A stretch of DNA of 23,961 nt from CAZQBY01 sp964540655. GTDB taxonomy: Archaea > Altiarchaeota > Altiarchaeia > JAFGQM01. The DNA is taken from positions 1 through 23,961 of the forward strand of contig CAZINR010000016.1 in assembly GCA_964540655.1 (NCBI GenBank), in the 5' to 3' direction. The notes under the pieces are model-generated. The model had not been told where the DNA came from. It made no database searches and saw nothing but the letters and a program-made list of their open reading frames with translations. Below are positions 6,693 to 13,895 of this stretch, piece after piece. The position numbers and the translations under genes are program-made. Every line of letters begins with the position of its first letter. Position 1 is the first letter of the stretch.

Positions 6693-7146
6693 AGAAGAGA
6701 AGAAAAAGGCGGACAAGAAGGCTGAGGACGGGTCCGGGAAGGCTCCGAAGGAAACCCCGGAGGACGCTGCCAAGAAAGAGAAGCCGGAGGAAACCAAAGA
6801 ACCCCCGAAGGCCGAAAAGAAAGAAGAGAAGTCCGAGAAAGGCGAGAACGAATCCTCAAAAGAAAGAAAGGGTAAAGAGGAATCAAAAGGCGAAAAGGGC
6901 AAGGAAGAGAAGCCCTCGAAAAAGAAGGAGAGCAAGAGTTCAGTTGAAGTGACTGATGCGACGCCGGCGCAGGTCGTCAAGGTCTTCAAGAAGGTAGGGC
7001 TTTACGGCGAGTGCTACCAGGTCCTGGTGAGAGTCCTGGAGGGTAAGGACCGCGGCAACCTCCTGAGGAGGAACGTGCGTGGGGCCATAAAGGAGAACGA
7101 CATAATCATGCTGAAGGAGACCGAAAGGGACGTGAGGGCGGTATAA
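6685..7146 (+). CDS. rps28e: Ribosomal protein S28e with long Lys/Glu-rich N-terminal extension
   Basis: Residues from about 86 to 153 are a normal S28e: VEVTDATPAQVVKVFKKVG, a central VRVLEGKDRGNLLRRNVRG, and the C-terminal MLKETERDVR. S28e is a small-subunit protein near the mRNA exit region. The first 85 residues are a low-complexity Lys/Glu/Pro/Ser tail not present in typical S28e, which is about 70 residues long. The frame is continuous and the ATG lies inside the end of rpl7ae, so the tail appears to be truly encoded. An internal start before the core cannot be excluded but no good ribosome binding site was noticed. Confidence 0.94.
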   Translation: MAEEEKKKADKKAEDGSGKAPKETPEDAAKKEKPEETKEPPKAEKKEEKSEKGENESSKERKGKEESKGEKGKEEKPSKKKESKSSVEVTDATPAQVVKVFKKVGLYGECYQVLVRVLEGKDRGNLLRRNVRGAIKENDIIMLKETERDVRAV

Positions 7147-7460
7147 TGGTTACTACTAGAAAATGCGTGTTCTGCGGTGAGGACATAGGCCCCGGCACGG
7201 GCAAGATGACAGTGGACATATCCGGATCGGTTTCGTTCTACTGCTCTTCCAAGTGCCATAAGAACGCCGATTTGAAGAGGAGTCCCAGAAAAGTCAAGTG
7301 GACCAAGGCTTACAGAAAAGAGAAGGGCATACGGGTACAGCACCTCAAGGACACGGAGGCCGAGAGAAAGTCCAAGAAGGAAAAGGAAGAGCCCAAGAAG
7401 GGCAAAGAAGAGAAGGATTCCGATAAGGGCAAGAAGTCCAGAAAGAAGGGCAAAAAATGA
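7146..7460 (+). CDS. rpl24e: Ribosomal protein L24e with Lys-rich C-terminal tail
   Basis: A 104-residue protein. Residues 1-61 form the zinc ribbon: Cys7, Cys10 (KCVFCGEDI) and Cys33, Cys37 (FYCSSKC), followed by RKVKWTKAYRKEKG. Residues 62-104 are a Lys/Glu/Ser tail that most archaeal L24e proteins, of about 60-70 residues, lack. It belongs to the large subunit. The ATG overlaps the rps28e stop as TAATG and the stop overlaps the ndk ATG as ATGA, so all three are translationally coupled. Confidence 0.95.
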   Translation: MVTTRKCVFCGEDIGPGTGKMTVDISGSVSFYCSSKCHKNADLKRSPRKVKWTKAYRKEKGIRVQHLKDTEAERKSKKEKEEPKKGKEEKDSDKGKKSRKKGKK

Positions 7461-7912
7461 TCCAGCGGACCTTCGTGATGCTCAAGCCGGACACGGTCCA
7501 GCGCAACCTTGTCGGCGAGATAATCGGGAGGTTCGAGAAGCGCGGGCTGAAAATCGTGGCCATGAAGCTCGTGCGCTTGGACGAGAAGATTGCCAGGGAG
7601 CTGTACTCGGTCCACGAGGACAAGGAATTCTACGGGCCGCTCATCGAGTATGTGACGTCCGGCCCTTGCGTCGTCTGCGTCATAGAGGGCTATGAAGCCA
7701 TAAATGCAATAAGGAATATGCTTGGGGCAACCAATCCGCTCGAATCAAACGCCGGCAGCATACGCGGTGACTACGGTCTGTTCACGCGCAGGAACGTGGT
7801 GCATGCAGCCGACTCGCCGGAGACCGCAAAAAGAGAGATGGGGATGTTCTTCAGCCCGAAAGAGATTCTGGACTACAAGAAATCAGATGAGGAATGGGTC
7901 TATGAGCATTAA
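7457..7912 (+). CDS. ndk: Nucleoside diphosphate kinase
   Basis: A 151-residue enzyme transferring the gamma phosphate between nucleoside di- and triphosphates through a phosphohistidine. Seen: TFVMLKPDTVQRNLVGEIIGRFEKRG at the start with Lys10, and RNVVHAADS with the catalytic His116. The family's NxxHxSDS is slightly changed to NVVHAADS, which keeps the histidine. The length is standard. It follows rpl24e with a four-base overlap, the usual archaeal order L7Ae-S28e-L24e-NDK; infB, often next, is absent and a convergent tatD gene overlaps its last four bases. Confidence 0.95.
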   Translation: MIQRTFVMLKPDTVQRNLVGEIIGRFEKRGLKIVAMKLVRLDEKIARELYSVHEDKEFYGPLIEYVTSGPCVVCVIEGYEAINAIRNMLGATNPLESNAGSIRGDYGLFTRRNVVHAADSPETAKREMGMFFSPKEILDYKKSDEEWVYEH

Positions 7913-8637
7913 ATCTTCAAAAACTCGCGCGCATTCTTCGTGGTTTGGTCGGCTACTTCTTCAAAACTGATTCCCCGCAGCTCAGATATGGTGCGAGCAG
8001 ATTTAGCTACATTGGCAGGCTCGTTGACCGCTTTGGGCTCTGGTGCCAGATATGGGGCGTCCGTCTCTAGGACGATGGACTCCAGCGGCAGCTTTCGGGC
8101 AAATTCCTGCTTCTGCTTCGAGCGGGCCACATTGGTGGGAACGGATATCAGATAGCCGAGGTCTATTGCGCGCTCGGCTTCTTTCATAGGGCCGGAAAAG
8201 CAATGCATTATGGCGCGCGCGCCTGACTTTTCCAGAATGTCCAGAGCCGGCTTCTCGGCATTGCGGGAGTGTACGAGAACCGGCTTGTCACGGTCCTTGG
8301 CCAAGTCCAGGAGTTTAATGAAGTTCTCTTTCTCCTTTGCGCGCCCTTCCTTCTCCTTGACCCAGTGGTAGTCGAGACCTATCTCGCCTACCGCCACGAT
8401 TTCATCGATGTTCTCCCGTATGAGTTTGTATTGTCTGTCAAAATCTTGGAGATGATAGGGCGTGCAGCCTATAGTGAGATAGAACTGTTTGAATTTCCTG
8501 GTCGCCTCCAGCTCCTGCGGGCTGAGGCAGCAGTTGACTATTGCCACCCCATCCCTTTCTGCGCGCGCTATGGCCCCCTCGATGTCCTCCAGAATCCTGG
8601 GGAACCCCATGTGCGCGTGGGTGTCGATGAGTTTCAC
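7909..8637 (-). CDS. tatD: TatD-family metal-dependent DNase
   Basis: A 242-residue TIM-barrel hydrolase. Metal ligands are in order: DTHAH (His7, His9), GEIGLDYH (Glu85), LVHSRN (His123), MHCFSG (His145) and ETDAPYLAP (Asp193). TatD enzymes are 3'-5' exonucleases linked to DNA repair or turnover; some archaeal members act on D-aminoacylated tRNA. The start is GTG at 8637, giving MKLIDTHAH; no in-frame ATG lies just upstream. It is divergent from the homocysteine operon, with a 94-base gap that contains a perfect palindrome, and convergent with ndk. Substrate is inferred from family only. Confidence 0.92.
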   Translation of the reverse strand: MKLIDTHAHMGFPRILEDIEGAIARAERDGVAIVNCCLSPQELEATRKFKQFYLTIGCTPYHLQDFDRQYKLIRENIDEIVAVGEIGLDYHWVKEKEGRAKEKENFIKLLDLAKDRDKPVLVHSRNAEKPALDILEKSGARAIMHCFSGPMKEAERAIDLGYLISVPTNVARSKQKQEFARKLPLESIVLETDAPYLAPEPKAVNEPANVAKSARTISELRGISFEEVADQTTKNAREFLKI

Positions 8638-8649
8638 GGGTATTTTTGA

Positions 8650-8663
8650 TTTGTGCGCACAAA
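8650..8663. promoter_or_regulatory. 14-bp perfect palindrome in the tatD/hcy intergenic region
   Basis: TTTGTGCGCACAAA is its own reverse complement. It lies 12 bases before the tatD GTG and about 40 bases before the TATA-like box of the homocysteine operon, a plausible site for a dimeric regulator. No regulator gene is adjacent. Confidence 0.4.
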
Positions 8664-8703
8664 AAAGAAGATATTACTGAAGATAATATTGTTGAAAAGG
8701 GCC

Positions 8704-8713
8704 TTTTTTATTA
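8704..8713 (+). promoter_or_regulatory. TATA box of the homocysteine operon
   Basis: TTTTTTATTA is centred about 24 bases before the ATG at 8732, which suggests a leaderless mRNA. Confidence 0.45.
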
Positions 8714-8731
8714 CCCCTGTCAAACCTACGC

Positions 8732-10237
8732 ATGGCAAAGACGTTCGCCGAGATAAACGAGAGAATCCGGAAGGGAGACGCTGTCGTCCTAACGGCCGAG
8801 GAGATGATCGGTTACGTGGAGGAGCACGGGGCCAAGAAAGCGGCCAAGGACATCGACGTAGTCACCACCGGGACCTTCGGGGCCATGTGCTCCTCGGGCG
8901 CCTGGCTCAACTTCGGGCACTCGGAGCCTCCGATCAGGTTCCAGAAGGTCTGGCTCAATGACGTGGAGGCCTACACCGGCGTGGCGGCGGTGGACGCTTA
9001 TATAGGCGCCACGCAGCTCAGCGAGACCGAGGGCGGGAATTACGGCGGTGGGCACGTCATAGAAGACCTGGTCAGGGGCGAGGAGATAGAGCTGCGCGCG
9101 ACCTCGTCCGGGACGGACTGCTATCCGAGGAAGAAGATAAAGACTCAAGTTACACTCCAGGATTTGAACCAGGCCTGGCTGCTGAACCCGCGCAACGCCT
9201 ACCAGAACTACGCCGCAGCGACCAACTCCTCGGACAAGACCATCTATACCTACATGGGCAAGCTGCTGCCCAACTACGGGAACGTGAGTTACACTACATC
9301 CTCGCAGCTGTCGCCATTGATAAACGACCCTTATCTTGAGACCATCGGCTTCGGGACGCGTATATTCCTGGCCGGGGCGCAGGGATATGTCATAGGGGAG
9401 GGGACGCAATTCAACACGGAAGTCCCCCGGAAGAACGGCGTGCCTGTGGGGGCCGCGGGGACCCTGTCGGTCAAATGCGACCTCAAGGGGGCCGACCCCA
9501 GATACATAAAGGGGGCCGTGTTCAAGAACTACGGAGTGAGCCTCTACGTGGGCATAGGCATGCCGATACCCATCCTCAACGAGGACATCGCCAAGAGGAC
9601 GTCCATAAAGGACGAGGAGATATTCACAAAGATCCTGGACTATTCCATACCCTCGAGGTCGAGACCGGGGATAAAGGAGGTCAACTATGCGCAGCTCAGG
9701 TCCGGCAAGATAGAGCTGAGCGGCAAGGAGGTGAGGACCTCTTCTCTTGCGCCGCTCAAGACCGCGCGCGAGATAGCGAACATCCTTAAGAGGTGGATTC
9801 AGAAGGGAGAGTTCGAGCTGGTGGAGCCTCTGGAGAGGTTCCCCAAGACCAGGTTCAAGCCTCTCAAGCACGACGTCAAATACGTCAAGGATGTCATGAG
9901 GAAGGCTGTCACGACAACCCACGACTCAAGCGTCGACAAGGTCTCCAAGCTCATGATAGGCAAGAGTGTCAACCACATCCCCATAGTGAAGAACGGCAAG
10001 CTGGGCGGGATAGTCACCTCCTGGGACATAGCCAAGGCCGTGGCCGAGGGAAAGAAGAAGCTGGATGACGTCGCTGTCAAGACTGTAGTGACTGCCCAAG
10101 AGAACGAAACTTTAGGCATAGTGGCAGAGCGTCTGAGGAAGAACAAGATATCGGCCCTGCCGGTCGTCGACAGCCATGGCCAGGTTCTGGGCATAATAAC
10201 TGCAGAAGACGTGGCAAGTTTCGTTAACAGGAAATGA
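8732..10237 (+). CDS. Homocysteine biosynthesis protein (COG1900/DUF39) with CBS domain pair
   Basis: A 501-residue protein. Residues 1-370 are the DUF39/COG1900 domain of the L-aspartate semialdehyde sulfurtransferase, which makes homocysteine with sulfide as sulfur source in methanogens and other anaerobes (MA1821 of Methanosarcina acetivorans is the studied member). Two cysteines in conserved-looking settings, Cys53 (GAMCSSGAW) and Cys130 (SSGTDCYP), are candidates for the persulfide chemistry. Residues about 385-501 are two CBS motifs (HIPIVKNGKLGGIVTSWDI and ALPVVDSHGQVLGIITAED), a likely nucleotide or SAM sensor. ATG 8732 is near-leaderless behind a TATA box. The stop overlaps the next gene as ATGA. 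Confidence 0.93.
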   Translation: MAKTFAEINERIRKGDAVVLTAEEMIGYVEEHGAKKAAKDIDVVTTGTFGAMCSSGAWLNFGHSEPPIRFQKVWLNDVEAYTGVAAVDAYIGATQLSETEGGNYGGGHVIEDLVRGEEIELRATSSGTDCYPRKKIKTQVTLQDLNQAWLLNPRNAYQNYAAATNSSDKTIYTYMGKLLPNYGNVSYTTSSQLSPLINDPYLETIGFGTRIFLAGAQGYVIGEGTQFNTEVPRKNGVPVGAAGTLSVKCDLKGADPRYIKGAVFKNYGVSLYVGIGMPIPILNEDIAKRTSIKDEEIFTKILDYSIPSRSRPGIKEVNYAQLRSGKIELSGKEVRTSSLAPLKTAREIANILKRWIQKGEFELVEPLERFPKTRFKPLKHDVKYVKDVMRKAVTTTHDSSVDKVSKLMIGKSVNHIPIVKNGKLGGIVTSWDIAKAVAEGKKKLDDVAVKTVVTAQENETLGIVAERLRKNKISALPVVDSHGQVLGIITAEDVASFVNRK

Positions 10238-10620
10238 CCAAGAAATATCTCATCAAGCTGGAAGAAGAGCAGCTCGGGGAGCCCGTCATAGCCGAGTGCA
10301 TCCTGGAGACGGGGGTCAAGATAAACATACTGAGGGCGGACGCCAACGGGCGGATACTGATAAAGTTCCCCAAAGAGCATGACAAGAATGTCCTGAGGTT
10401 CCTCAAGGGCAGGGGCGTCAAGGTCAGCGAGCAGAAGGACGTCGTAAAGCACGACCCGGAGAAGTGCGTCAACTGCGGCGCCTGCATAGCGCTCTGCCCG
10501 ACAAAGGCCTTCGGCTTCGACGAAGAAGGCAAGCTGGCCTACGACGAGGAGAAGTGCGTGCTCTGCGGCATATGCGTGGACGCCTGCCCCCGCAAGGCGC
10601 TGACCAAGCCCGAATTCTGA
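10234..10620 (+). CDS. NIL-domain ferredoxin of homocysteine synthesis
   Basis: A 128-residue protein. The first 70 residues are a NIL domain; the rest is a two-cluster ferredoxin with CVNCGACIALCP (Cys78, 81, 84, 88) and CVLCGICVDACP (Cys108, 111, 114, 118), both complete for [4Fe-4S] binding. It matches MA1822 of Methanosarcina acetivorans, the electron-transfer partner of the COG1900 protein in making homocysteine from aspartate semialdehyde. It overlaps the upstream gene by four bases, which supports fixed stoichiometry. The natural electron donor is not visible. Confidence 0.92.
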   Translation: MTKKYLIKLEEEQLGEPVIAECILETGVKINILRADANGRILIKFPKEHDKNVLRFLKGRGVKVSEQKDVVKHDPEKCVNCGACIALCPTKAFGFDEEGKLAYDEEKCVLCGICVDACPRKALTKPEF

Positions 10621-10625
10621 GGCTC

Positions 10626-11309
10626 ATGGAAGAAGACTTCTCGTACAAGGACACTATTCTGAAGATAAAGTGCGACAGGGATATCGGTGATTTGGTCCGG
10701 GAATCCGTCGTCAGGAAATGGCAGGAGTTAGAGTCCTATATCGCGCGCAACAAGGACTTCCGGACCTCTTTCGAGCCCGTGGAGATCGGTAAGAGCGCTC
10801 CGCATGTGGCGCGCATCATGGCAGGGGCTGCGAAGATGGCGGGAGTGGGACCGATGGCCGCGGTTGCGGGGACCTTCTCAGAGCTGATAGTCAAAGAGGC
10901 CATCAGGGAGGGTGTGAAATGGATTATAGCGGAGAATGGCGGCGACATCTGCCTCTACGGCGACAGGGAATTCAACCTTTCCGTGTTCGCCGGAGGATCA
11001 CCGCTGTCGGGAAAGGTGGGATTTTCAATCAATCCGGGCAAAAATACCTATGGCATATGCACGTCTTCCGGTACGGTCGGCCACTCCATAAGCCTGGGGG
11101 GGGCTGATGCTGTTACAGTGTTTGCGCGCAGCACGCCGGTTGCGGACGCCTTCGCGACTGCGATAGCCAATCGTGTGGGGTCAATCGAAGACGGGCTGGG
11201 TTTCGCCAAGAAGTTCATCGGGAAGGGCATAGGCGGCGCGCAGATCATAAAGGGCGAGAGAGTGGGGCGAGCAGGCAGGCTTCCCGGTTTTTTCCTTAGC
11301 GATGGGTAG
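10626..11309 (+). CDS. UPF0280 family protein (COG2122, ApbE-like fold)
   Basis: A 227-residue protein. The Gly-rich stretches AGTFSELIVKEAIREGVKW, IIAENGGDICLYGDREFNLSVFAG and ICTSSGTVGHSISLGGADAV are characteristic of UPF0280/COG2122, which shares the fold of the FMN transferase ApbE. A homologue has been linked genetically to homocysteine synthesis in Methanosarcina but its reaction is not settled. Here it is the third gene of the homocysteine operon, five bases after the NIL-ferredoxin. The start is ATG 10626, with a GAGG just before it; a longer frame starting at 10464 runs through the ferredoxin in the wrong frame and is rejected. Confidence 0.88.
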   Translation: MEEDFSYKDTILKIKCDRDIGDLVRESVVRKWQELESYIARNKDFRTSFEPVEIGKSAPHVARIMAGAAKMAGVGPMAAVAGTFSELIVKEAIREGVKWIIAENGGDICLYGDREFNLSVFAGGSPLSGKVGFSINPGKNTYGICTSSGTVGHSISLGGADAVTVFARSTPVADAFATAIANRVGSIEDGLGFAKKFIGKGIGGAQIIKGERVGRAGRLPGFFLSDG

Positions 11310-11321
11310 ACCCCTGATTGT

Positions 11322-11330
11322 TTTATTTAT
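11322..11330 (+). promoter_or_regulatory. TATA-like box before the Kef-type antiporter
   Basis: TTTATTTAT follows the UPF0280 stop and lies about 33 bases before ATG 11359, giving a leader of a few bases. The T-rich stretch may also end the upstream operon. Confidence 0.4.
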
Positions 11331-11358
11331 CTAATCCTTTTAATAATATCCAACCAAG

Positions 11359-13257
11359 ATGAAGTGGAAGCTGGTCTTGATAGCGTTGCTGGTGCTTCTT
11401 CCCCTAGTCGCGGCGCAGGCGGAGACCATAGAGCCGGGTATAAAGGCTGAAGTAGCCATATTGTCGGATTTGGGGCTTATAATCCTTGCAGCGACTATTT
11501 TCGCCTTCCTCGCCGCAGGGCTTAAGCAGCCGCTCATACCAGCCTACATAGTCGCCGGGCTGGCGCTTGGGCCTATCGGCGCCCAGTTCTTCTTCGGGAC
11601 CACCCTCATAAACGACCCCGTCTTCGTGAGAGCCCTGTCAGAGCTGGGCATCACCTTTCTCCTCTTCACGGTCGGAATCGAGCTTGATCTGTCCAGGCTG
11701 AAAGACGTCGGAAGGGCGGCCATGCTGGTCGGCACCAGCCAGGTGGCGCTGACCTTCGCGCTCGGCTTCGTGGTCGCTCTGGCAATGGGCTTCATCCATA
11801 CGGACGCCATCTACGTGGGCCTGATAGTGGCCTTCAGCAGCACTCTGGTGGTCATAAAAATACTCTCGGACAGGGATGAACTGGAAACCCTCCACGGCAG
11901 GATAATACTTGGTATCCTACTTATGCAGGACATAATCGTGGTCATAGTTATGTCAGTACTAGCCTCGACAAACAACGGGGCAATGGGGGCGGTCTTCGAC
12001 TCGATATTGAAGGCAGTGGGACTATTCTCATTCGCCGTGGTGCTTAGCCGCTATGTCGCGCCTAGGATTTTGAAGGCGGTCTCCAAGTCCGTAGAGCTTG
12101 TTTTCATGACTGCGCTGTCCTTCGCTTTTTTGTTCGCCATCTCCAGCCATGTCCTTGGATTCTCGACCGCCATCGGTGGCTTCCTGGGGGGCATGAGCCT
12201 GGCGGTCTTCCCCTATAATCTCGAGGTGGCCAACCGCATAAAGCCCCTTAGGGACTTCTTCGCCATAGTGTTTTTCGTCTCATTGGGGATGCAGTTCTAT
12301 CCGGTGACCGGACTGAGCAACCTAATATTGCCGGTCATAATATTCTCGGCCCTGATATTGATACTGAAGCCCCTCCTCATAACGTTCCTCTGCATATTGA
12401 CTGGATACGAGAGGAGGACGTCATTCCTTTCCGGCATAGGTCTGGCGCAGATATCTGAGTTCTCTCTAATACTGGCGATGGGGCTTGCGGCCAGAGATCC
12501 CGGTTCCCCCGTCTTTCCGCTGACTCTCCTGCTGGCTCTTGTTACGATATCCGTGACCCCGTATCTGATAAGGTACGGCAACGCCATCTACATACCGTTC
12601 TCCGGGACGCTCTCCAAGCTGGAAAAATTCAGCTTCATGAAGCTTAAGACTGAGCTGGAACACTTTCCGAACAAATGCCCGAAAGACCATATAGTCGTAT
12701 TCGGCGCGCATATAATGGGGATGGAGGTCATAGAGAGCCTCATAAACCTCAAGAAGCACGTCATAGTCGTGGACCACAACCCAGAGATAATCAAAAAGCT
12801 CGTTAAGAGAAAGGTCCCTTGCGTCTACGGCGACCTCGAGGATGCCGAAGTCCTCCAGAAGGTCTGCCTGAAGGACGCCAAGCTGGTCATCTCGACGGTG
12901 CCGGATGAGGATGACAGCCTGCTGCTGATAAGGCGCATCAAGCAGGAGAACCCGGACGCGATGATATTCGTGACCGCAAAGACCATAGAGCACGCCATAA
13001 AATTCTACCGCGAGGGCGCCGATTTCATCATACACCTGAAGCTGCTGGGGGGCAGGGAGGCCAGCGAGCGTGTGGAGCTCGCCCTGAAAGGGGGGCCGAA
13101 GACTGTCCTCAAGCAGAAGCTGAAAGAGATTGAACTTCTTGAGAAGAAGAAGAGGGCAGAGCTCGTAGACAGGCTGGACGACACCCTTGTAAAGGAGATA
13201 GACGAGCTGAAGGCGCAGGAGAAGCTGAAGACCAGCGAGCTGCTGGGCGAGGAGTAG
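11359..13257 (+). CDS. Kef-type monovalent cation/H+ antiporter with C-terminal NAD-binding domain
   Basis: A 632-residue CPA2-family membrane protein. It starts with a hydrophobic segment like a signal peptide (residues 1-20, ending VAAQAE), then about a dozen membrane helices to residue 415, including FLLFTVGIELDLSRLKDVG, a common CPA2 signature. From about residue 441 comes a TrkA-N/RCK domain, DHIVVFGAHIMGMEVIESL, with acidic VVDHNPE at the end of strand 2 for NAD. Its glycine loop reads G-A-H-I-M-G in place of GxGxxG. Residues 590-632 are a charged likely coiled coil. Role: K+ or Na+ exchange for protons, gated by nucleotide. Transcription appears separate from the homocysteine operon. 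Confidence 0.9.
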   Translation: MKWKLVLIALLVLLPLVAAQAETIEPGIKAEVAILSDLGLIILAATIFAFLAAGLKQPLIPAYIVAGLALGPIGAQFFFGTTLINDPVFVRALSELGITFLLFTVGIELDLSRLKDVGRAAMLVGTSQVALTFALGFVVALAMGFIHTDAIYVGLIVAFSSTLVVIKILSDRDELETLHGRIILGILLMQDIIVVIVMSVLASTNNGAMGAVFDSILKAVGLFSFAVVLSRYVAPRILKAVSKSVELVFMTALSFAFLFAISSHVLGFSTAIGGFLGGMSLAVFPYNLEVANRIKPLRDFFAIVFFVSLGMQFYPVTGLSNLILPVIIFSALILILKPLLITFLCILTGYERRTSFLSGIGLAQISEFSLILAMGLAARDPGSPVFPLTLLLALVTISVTPYLIRYGNAIYIPFSGTLSKLEKFSFMKLKTELEHFPNKCPKDHIVVFGAHIMGMEVIESLINLKKHVIVVDHNPEIIKKLVKRKVPCVYGDLEDAEVLQKVCLKDAKLVISTVPDEDDSLLLIRRIKQENPDAMIFVTAKTIEHAIKFYREGADFIIHLKLLGGREASERVELALKGGPKTVLKQKLKEIELLEKKKRAELVDRLDDTLVKEIDELKAQEKLKTSELLGEE

Positions 13258-13259
13258 GG

Positions 13260-13667
13260 CTACAACTTGTACTTCTTCATCTCGAAGCCGTATTCCTTCT
13301 GCTCGATGCCCTGAATCTCGTAGACCAGCTCATGGCAGGTCTTGCAGGACTCGTCTCTCGCGCCCGGGCATTTCTCCTCGTATTCGAGGACCAGTTTGTC
13401 TCCATCTAAAACATAGCCGCCAGGGCCAACCGAGCAACCGCAGGAGATGAACTCCCCGAGGGCTGTTACGGTCAGTTTTTCCCCGCTCCAGCTCGCCTCT
13501 GCGGAGCTCTCGGTCAGGTTTGCGCATGCCTTTTCGCTCTTTTGGGCGTGAGAGAATATGAGGTTGGATTGTTCAGTGGCTCTCTCTGGCTGGAACACAG
13601 CAAGGGTTATGAAAACAGCCAGGCCCACCATGAGTAGCAGAAAGGCTGCTGTCAGAATCTTGTGCAT
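13260..13667 (-). CDS. Small membrane-anchored Cys-rich protein, unknown function
   Basis: A 135-residue protein of unknown family. Residues 4-26 form one hydrophobic helix (signal anchor or signal peptide), followed by an acidic, Ser/Gly-rich domain that should lie outside the cell. That domain has six cysteines (48, 76, 78, 100, 108, 111) in the pattern C...CGC...C...CKTC, suited to disulfides or a metal site. Alternating strands suggest a beta fold. The ATG at 13667 lies about 25 bases after a TATA-like CTTTTAAAG (13687-13695), so it is probably leaderless. It converges on the antiporter with two bases between stop codons. The arrangement gives no direct hint of function. Confidence 0.65.
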   Translation of the reverse strand: MHKILTAAFLLLMVGLAVFITLAVFQPERATEQSNLIFSHAQKSEKACANLTESSAEASWSGEKLTVTALGEFISCGCSVGPGGYVLDGDKLVLEYEEKCPGARDESCKTCHELVYEIQGIEQKEYGFEMKKYKL

Positions 13668-13721
13668 ATTAGAGTTAAGGGGATGAACTTTAAAAGATAA
13701 GAATCAATATGAAGATGAGAG

Positions 13722-13847
13722 TGCGGGGGACGCGATTCGAACGCGCGCAGGCCTAAGCCACTAGGTTACTGCTCTCCGAGCAGAATCTCTTCGATTCTCT
13801 CAGAGATCCTAAGCCTAGCCCGTTTGACCAGACTCCGGCACCCCCGC
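13722..13847 (-). tRNA. tRNA-Leu (anticodon UAG), with a 41-nt intron
   Basis: Read on the minus strand: acceptor GCGGGGG (13847-13841) pairs with CCCCCGC (13729-13723), A73 at 13722. The anticodon stem is CUAGG/CCUAG (13818-13814/13765-13761), the long variable arm has a GGC/GCC stem, and the T-arm loop is UUCGAAU. The anticodon UAG is 13811-13809. The intron is 13807-13767 at the canonical 37/38 site; splicing gives the loop CUUAGGA and an 85-nt class II tRNA. The inner BHB helix UCUCUG/CGGAGA is sound but the central four-base helix has only two Watson-Crick pairs. CCA is not encoded. Confidence 0.92.
13767..13807 (-). other. Intron of tRNA-Leu(UAG)
   Basis: The 41-nt intron lies between the two predicted splice sites. 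Besides the helix needed for splicing it can form alternative hairpins GAAUC/GAUUC and CUGCUC/GAGCAG. Confidence 0.8.
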
Positions 13848-13895
13848 AAAGGGCACGCTGAGCGGTTTATTTGAAATTCCAGAAATAAAAGGGCT

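Noticed and set aside
10464..10625. A longer N-terminus for the UPF0280 gene
   Set aside because: The extra 54 codons are an Arg-rich out-of-frame reading of the ferredoxin gene.
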